A stretch of DNA of 49,154 nt, taken from NCBI GenBank assembly GCA_016208495.1, contig JACQXX010000020.1, positions 1-49,154 of the forward strand, in the 5' to 3' direction. Made by a program: the position numbers and the translations under genes. Numbering within the stretch: the first letter of the stretch is position 1; every line of letters begins with the position of its first letter. The notes below the pieces were generated by a model, which worked only from the letters and a program-made list of their open reading frames with translations, was not told the DNA's origin and did no database searches. Below are positions 45,122 to 49,154 of the stretch, in pieces. The DNA comes from Acidobacteriota bacterium (GTDB lineage: Bacteria > Acidobacteriota > Blastocatellia > Chloracidobacteriales > Chloracidobacteriaceae).

Positions 45122-47566
45122 GTGAGACAGTTCTTTCGTGTTCAAAGAAATATCGTGACCACACGATTGATCAAGGGGAAGAGCAAGTGGGCCATATTGG
45201 TTGTATTTTTGTGTTTAGCTTGTTCCTGGGGGCAGGTAACCGCAGATTCAGATGATGTCTTCGAACAAAGCTTTGAGGTTGGCGCCAACGCCAATGTCAA
45301 AGTTGATAATCCGGCTGGCACAATTGCCGTGGAGGTCTGGGGAGAAGATCTGATTCATATTGTGGCAACCCGAAAAGGCGCCGGGAGCCAAAGAGTTCTG
45401 CAATCAGAGGTCTCGTTTTGGAAAGGGACCAATCAAATCACGGTGGTTTGCCCTTCCAAACTGGATGCGGGGCCGATCAACCTGAAAATTTATATTCCAC
45501 GCCGGGCTCACCTTCGATTGACTACCAATCAGGGAGATGTGGAAGTTTTGGGGCCAGTCACCAGTGCCAGCATTGAAACCCAGACTGGAAATGTGCTGGT
45601 TGAATCTCCAAGTTCACAGGATGCCGAAGTCATCATGCGCTCGACTTCCGGTTCGGTCACCTGCGGCGTTCAGATGACGGTGTGTGATTCATCAACCCCA
45701 ACGCTGGTGGAAGGAAAATTAGGCAAAGGCGGTTCGGCGATTGTCATTCGCAGCACCAGTGGAAACATCAATTTGCAACCCTTGCGACCACAACTGGCGA
45801 AGTTGATTGCCAAAGGACCCACATCTGATTCCCAGGCAAGCCCGCTTTCAGATGATCAATTGTCTTCCAAAGGGTCAATTTTGCGGCAGCGGCGTGATCA
45901 GGTTGTAACCCAGCCCGATTCATATGGAACAAGTTCGGGGAATTCCGATCCGTACAATTCATCCTCACCTAGCCGAACAGGTGGCGGGGGATACACCGAT
46001 GTCTTTGGTTCCAGCCGAGATACTCAGTCATCAGGTTCCAGAGTTGATCAATCAGGGACAGGGCAAAGACAGGGTGGCGGGACAAACAATACCCGAGGGG
46101 GACTTGGTGTGCGGATTATTCCTCCACCAGGATCAACCCAGCCACAGGAAACGACGGCGGCAGATTCGGTTCTGGATGACCTGAACTCCACCGATCCAGC
46201 GACCAAAGGGAAGCGTGATGATCGTTCGTCATCTGGTGGATCTTCACCGAACACTCCTTCATCACCACAAAGTCAAACGGGTGGCGGATACACAGATGTT
46301 TTTGGTTCAAATCGTGATACCCAGTCGTCTGGTTCAACGATTGACCAGTCAGGGACATTGCGACGGCGGCAAGGTGGCGGGACAAACAATACTCAGGGCG
46401 GGATTGGGGTTCGGATCATTCCTCCGCCAGGATCAACCCAACCTCAGCCGACAACCGCGGCTGATTCAGTTATTGATGATCTGAATACCAGTGATCCGGT
46501 AAACTCTGGTTCGGGTGGTGGCTCTCTCTCCCGGCGAAATAAAAATCGAGGGACGGATGATTACCTTGGATCGGCAAACTCACCTGATACCAGTCGAGAT
46601 TCGACAGGACCAAACCCACCACGCATTGTTCGTCGGGGAGATGATGGCAGCCCAGACCCAACTCGCAAGCCCGTAGACGACACAGATTCTGATGAAGACA
46701 CCATCAAGCTTGATACCAAGCTGGTCAATTTGAATGTCACGGTTTCAAATCGCTCCGGACGGGCCATTACCGACCTGAAGCAAACTGATTTTGTGGTTTT
46801 TGAAGATAGCGTCAAACAGGAAGTATCCCACTTCATACCGGTCGCAACACCGTTTAATCTGGTGTTATTGCTTGATTTAAGTGGCAGTACACGGGAAAAA
46901 ATTGATAGCGTCAAACGGTCGGCCCTGCGATTTGTCGCCGCAACCAGCCCTCAGGACAAAGTTGCCATTGTGGCTTTTACACGGGGTGTACAGGTGGTGG
47001 CCCGGCCAACCAATGACCGTGAACTCTTGAAAAAACGCATTCAGGAAATGCAGCGCACTGATGGCGGAACGGCCTTTTACGAAGCCATGGACTTTGTGAT
47101 GAAGGACGTGTTGCGCGGTCTACAAGGGGAACGAAATGCCATCGTGGTGATGACCGATGGCGTAGACAATGCGTTGAGCGTGGCGTATCCAGCACCGTCA
47201 CGGGTTTCATTTAAACAGATGCTCGACAAGGTTTTGGAATTTGGCACGCTGGTGTATCCCGTGTATCTGGATACGGAAAGTGAAAACTACGCCCAGCAGT
47301 GGGGGGAATCGGCTGAAGTGTATGCCACGGCCCGCACCCAACTGCAGCAAATTGCCGATGCTTCGGGTGGGGTTTTGTACATGGCGCCCAATGTTGAAGA
47401 TTTGGGCAATATCTATGAAAAGATTGCCAATGAACTCCGGACGGTGTACAGCATCGGCTACTACCCGGCGTCATTTACCAAAGATGGCCAGTGGCACAAA
47501 ATCCAGGTCAAGATCAATCGTGGTGAAGGCGTGATCCGAACTCGCCGGGGGTACTACGCCAAGTAG
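45122..47566 (+). CDS. Secreted protein with acidobacterial VWFA-related domain
   Basis: This 814-residue protein starts at GTG 45122, with GAGGAGG 8 nt upstream; the frame is open to 45020 through a repeat and is not used. A signal/anchor lies at about 22-42 (WAILVVFLCLACSWGQVTA). Residues about 50-220 resemble a DUF4097-like repeated beta-strand (adhesin) domain (VEVWGEDLIHIVATRKG, LTTNQGDVEVLGPVTSASIE). A disordered Gly/Ser/Asn-rich middle contains two near-identical segments (about 285-358 and 384-458). The C-terminus has the VWFA-related module: LVNLNVTVSNRSGRAITDL, then MIDAS residues DLSGS (585-589), TDGGTA and MTDGVDN. The MIDAS motif is complete, so metal-dependent ligand binding is plausible. 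It is phylum-typical; the ligand is unknown. Confidence 0.88.
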   Translation: MRQFFRVQRNIVTTRLIKGKSKWAILVVFLCLACSWGQVTADSDDVFEQSFEVGANANVKVDNPAGTIAVEVWGEDLIHIVATRKGAGSQRVLQSEVSFWKGTNQITVVCPSKLDAGPINLKIYIPRRAHLRLTTNQGDVEVLGPVTSASIETQTGNVLVESPSSQDAEVIMRSTSGSVTCGVQMTVCDSSTPTLVEGKLGKGGSAIVIRSTSGNINLQPLRPQLAKLIAKGPTSDSQASPLSDDQLSSKGSILRQRRDQVVTQPDSYGTSSGNSDPYNSSSPSRTGGGGYTDVFGSSRDTQSSGSRVDQSGTGQRQGGGTNNTRGGLGVRIIPPPGSTQPQETTAADSVLDDLNSTDPATKGKRDDRSSSGGSSPNTPSSPQSQTGGGYTDVFGSNRDTQSSGSTIDQSGTLRRRQGGGTNNTQGGIGVRIIPPPGSTQPQPTTAADSVIDDLNTSDPVNSGSGGGSLSRRNKNRGTDDYLGSANSPDTSRDSTGPNPPRIVRRGDDGSPDPTRKPVDDTDSDEDTIKLDTKLVNLNVTVSNRSGRAITDLKQTDFVVFEDSVKQEVSHFIPVATPFNLVLLLDLSGSTREKIDSVKRSALRFVAATSPQDKVAIVAFTRGVQVVARPTNDRELLKKRIQEMQRTDGGTAFYEAMDFVMKDVLRGLQGERNAIVVMTDGVDNALSVAYPAPSRVSFKQMLDKVLEFGTLVYPVYLDTESENYAQQWGESAEVYATARTQLQQIADASGGVLYMAPNVEDLGNIYEKIANELRTVYSIGYYPASFTKDGQWHKIQVKINRGEGVIRTRRGYYAK

Positions 47567-47576
47567 GGTGAGGGCT

Positions 47577-47665
47577 GGGGGCTGAAGATTCGCAAGCTCA
47601 GGGCTGAAGAAAACGGGTTCAAGCCAAATGCTTCAATCTTCAACCTCAACTCTGCCTTCAGCCCC
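47577..47665. repeat. GGGCTGAAGA-family repeat, copy 5
   Basis: GGGGGCTGAAGATTCGCAAG, CTCAGGGCTGAAGAAAACGG and a CTTCAGCCCC end match the copy at 20355. It fills the gap between the VWFA gene and convergent purB. Confidence 0.7.
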
Positions 47666-47685
47666 AGGCCAGAGGCCCTAATTCT

Positions 47686-48981
47686 TTATTCTGCGAACAC
47701 GCGCTTGAAGATTTTGTCTACGTTTCGCAGTTGAACCTTCAAATCAAAAATTGCTTCGATTTCGTCGCGTGACAGAAGACTGGTGATGTCAGTGTCTTCC
47801 AAAATAGACGAACGGAAATCCGCGCCGTGATCCCACATTTTCATGGCGTTGCGCTGCACCCATTCATAGGCTTGTTCACGGGTAGCCCCTTTGCGAGCGA
47901 GTTCGAGCAGAAGCTGGCCGGAGAAGGTTGTTCCGCCTAACTGATTGAGATTCTTGAGCATATTGTCCGGGTAGACAACCAGCCCTTCGGCCAGCCCGGT
48001 CGCTTTCGCCAGCATATAATCAACCAGAATACAGGTGTCCGGCAAAATCACGCGTTCAACCGATGAATGCGAAATGTCGCGTTCGTGCCAGAGGGCAATG
48101 TTTTCCATGGCGGCCATGGCGTTTGACCGAACCAGCCGCGCCTGTCCACACAATTGCTCGGAAAGAATCGGGTTGCGTTTGTGCGGCATGGCCGAAGACC
48201 CTTTTTGCCCTTTGGCAAAGGGTTCCTGGGCTTCGCGGACTTCGGTGCGTTGCAGGTGGCGGACTTCAAGCGCGAATTTTTCAATGCCGGCGGCAATCAA
48301 CGCCAGCGTGTTCATAAACTCGGCGTAGCGGTCCCGTTGAATGACCTGAGTCGAAATCGGAGCGGCTTTCAGACCCAGGCGGGTGCAGACACGTTCTTCG
48401 ACTTCGGGATCCAGATTGGCAAACGTTCCGACCGCGCCGGAGATTTTCCCAACAGCGACCGCTTCGCGAGCCCGTTCGAGGCGTTCGAGATTGCGCATGG
48501 TGTCGGCGTAGTAGAGCGCCATCACCAGACCAAACGTCGTCGGCTCCGCGTGGATGCCGTGCGTGCGGCCCATCATCGGCGTGTCTCGAAATTCGAGGGC
48601 CCGTTTTTTCAACGCTTCGGCAAAGTTGTGAACACGTTTGATCAGCAAGTCAGCGGCATCCCGCAGGAGCAGACCATTGGCCGTATCCACGACATCCGAC
48701 GACGTGAGCCCAAAATGGACGTAGCGCGACGCCGGTCCGATGTTTTCAGCCAGGACCGTTGTGAAGGCAATCACGTCGTGGCGGGTGACTTTTTCGACTT
48801 CAAGAATGTGATCAACCGAAAAAGCGGCCTTGGCTTTGATTTGTTCGACGGCATCTGCCGGGATGGTGCCCATTTCGGCATGGATTTCACAAACGGCGAC
48901 TTCGACGTCGAGCCATTTCTGAAAGCGGTTGTGTTCAGTCCACAGGTTGGACATTTGTGGCAAAGAGTATCGAGGAATCAT
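47686..48981 (-). CDS. purB: Adenylosuccinate lyase
   Basis: This 431-residue fumarase/aspartase-superfamily enzyme makes AICAR and AMP by eliminating fumarate in purine synthesis. Motifs: RHDVIAFTTVLAE, HFGLTSSDVVDTANGLLLRD (catalytic region), GRTHGIHAEPTTFG (catalytic His), and the signature GSSAMPHKRNPILSEQ with the mobile catalytic serine. HERDISHSSVERVILPD follows. Length is normal. ATG 48981 has GAGG-like bases only weakly; a GGGTTCA array lies 10 nt upstream. It is convergent with the VWFA gene. Confidence 0.97.
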   Translation of the reverse strand: MIPRYSLPQMSNLWTEHNRFQKWLDVEVAVCEIHAEMGTIPADAVEQIKAKAAFSVDHILEVEKVTRHDVIAFTTVLAENIGPASRYVHFGLTSSDVVDTANGLLLRDAADLLIKRVHNFAEALKKRALEFRDTPMMGRTHGIHAEPTTFGLVMALYYADTMRNLERLERAREAVAVGKISGAVGTFANLDPEVEERVCTRLGLKAAPISTQVIQRDRYAEFMNTLALIAAGIEKFALEVRHLQRTEVREAQEPFAKGQKGSSAMPHKRNPILSEQLCGQARLVRSNAMAAMENIALWHERDISHSSVERVILPDTCILVDYMLAKATGLAEGLVVYPDNMLKNLNQLGGTTFSGQLLLELARKGATREQAYEWVQRNAMKMWDHGADFRSSILEDTDITSLLSRDEIEAIFDLKVQLRNVDKIFKRVFAE

Positions 48982-48990
48982 AAATATATA

Positions 48991-49011
48991 GGGTTCAGGG
49001 TTCAGGGTTCA
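48991..49011. repeat. GGGTTCA heptad array upstream of purB
   Basis: Three GGGTTCA units, then GGGTTGA. On the purB strand the array ends about 10 nt before the ATG, like the CCCCGAA array before the gene at 41961. Confidence 0.8.
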
Positions 49012-49048
49012 GGGTTGACTGGGGATTATTATTTTTGAGAGGAGACAT

Positions 49049-49108
49049 GGTACATTTTCTGCTAGTTAAAACCTTTAAAGAGAAACAAATGGAGGCAAAA
49101 AATGTACC
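49049..49108 (+). promoter_or_regulatory. Hairpin that covers the start codon of the last gene
   Basis: GGTACATTTTCTGC (49049-49062) and GCAAAAAATGTACC (49095-49108) pair at 13 of 14 positions around a 32-nt loop. The second arm contains the ATG; GGAGG (49091-49095) lies at the loop edge. Such folding would block translation from read-through transcripts, as known for several insertion sequences. Confidence 0.55.
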
Positions 49109-49154
49109 GTCGAGAAACTATCGCCCGAATGCAGGTGAAATTGCAAGAAATCAT
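49102..49154 (+). CDS. Start of an unidentified gene, possibly a transposase (partial)
   Basis: ATG 49102 has GGAGG 6 nt upstream and runs off the window after 17 codons (MYRRETIARMQVKLQEI). The basic, helical start could be that of a transposase, and the hairpin over its start codon fits that. The left edge of the window also looks like a transposase end. The peptide is too short for a firm family call. Confidence 0.4.
   Translation, partial: MYRRETIARMQVKLQEI

Noticed and set aside
48154-49038. 294-residue open frame on the plus strand opposite purB
   Set aside because: It is fully antisense to a well-supported purB, has no ribosome-binding site and no recognisable motifs.

Overview
The window looks like chromosomal DNA of an Acidobacteriota bacterium, most likely class Blastocatellia or a relative. 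The best pointer is a secreted protein (45122-47566) that carries the VWFA-related domain typical of this phylum. Secreted or lipidated proteins of unknown function and a moderate GC content fit the same picture. The assignment is inferred from gene content; no rRNA or tRNA gene was seen. Both edges look like mobile DNA. A transposase-like C-terminus (3-113) runs into an M50 protease gene that lacks its catalytic N-terminus, and a new gene whose start codon lies in a hairpin begins at 49102.

Layout. 1-4619: truncated M50/TPR protein, secreted SH3-like protein, then on the minus strand an ATP-grasp enzyme and holB. 4820-8784: heat-shock operon dnaK-dnaJ-hspR, with a HAIR-like HspR operator over the -35 box. 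8978-21806: mostly minus strand; FHA protein, two paralogous lipoproteins, metallophosphatase, mutS2, parvulin isomerase, methylmalonyl-CoA epimerase plus MeaB GTPase, a secreted protein (plus strand) and tsaD. 22415-30994: NHL-repeat protein, an EmrAB-type efflux pair with a long palindrome upstream, a STAS protein, a V4R/sigma-54 activator and a flippase-like membrane protein. 31261-38684: HtrA protease, a ClpX-like unfoldase without a zinc domain, a PH-domain membrane protein, a secreted protein, a YpdA-like flavoprotein and a TldE/PmbA protease. 38885-48981: small membrane protein, P-loop kinase, cysC, Uma2-like protein, alkaline-phosphatase-superfamily enzyme, two secreted proteins (one with the VWFA domain) and purB.

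Many genes belong to protein quality control (DnaK, DnaJ, HspR, parvulin, HtrA, ClpX-like, TldE) or housekeeping (HolB, MutS2, TsaD, PurB). The epimerase and MeaB serve methylmalonyl-CoA metabolism, although the mutase is not in the window.

The most unusual feature is the intergenic DNA. All seven convergent gene junctions, and several others, carry inverted repeats. Many are built from 7-8 bp tandem units (GAACCAA, GTGGTTA, GGGTTCR, CCCTCAT, GGTGACAG) placed as opposing arms around a loop, sometimes nested inside each other. There are also at least two MITE-like elements with 19-bp terminal inverted repeats (CCATAAGCGCCAGGATAAG) and a palindrome family built on GGGCTGAAGA. Several repeats abut or supply a stop codon, and two arrays end about 10 nt before a start codon. 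I regard this repeat system as the best candidate for something undescribed.
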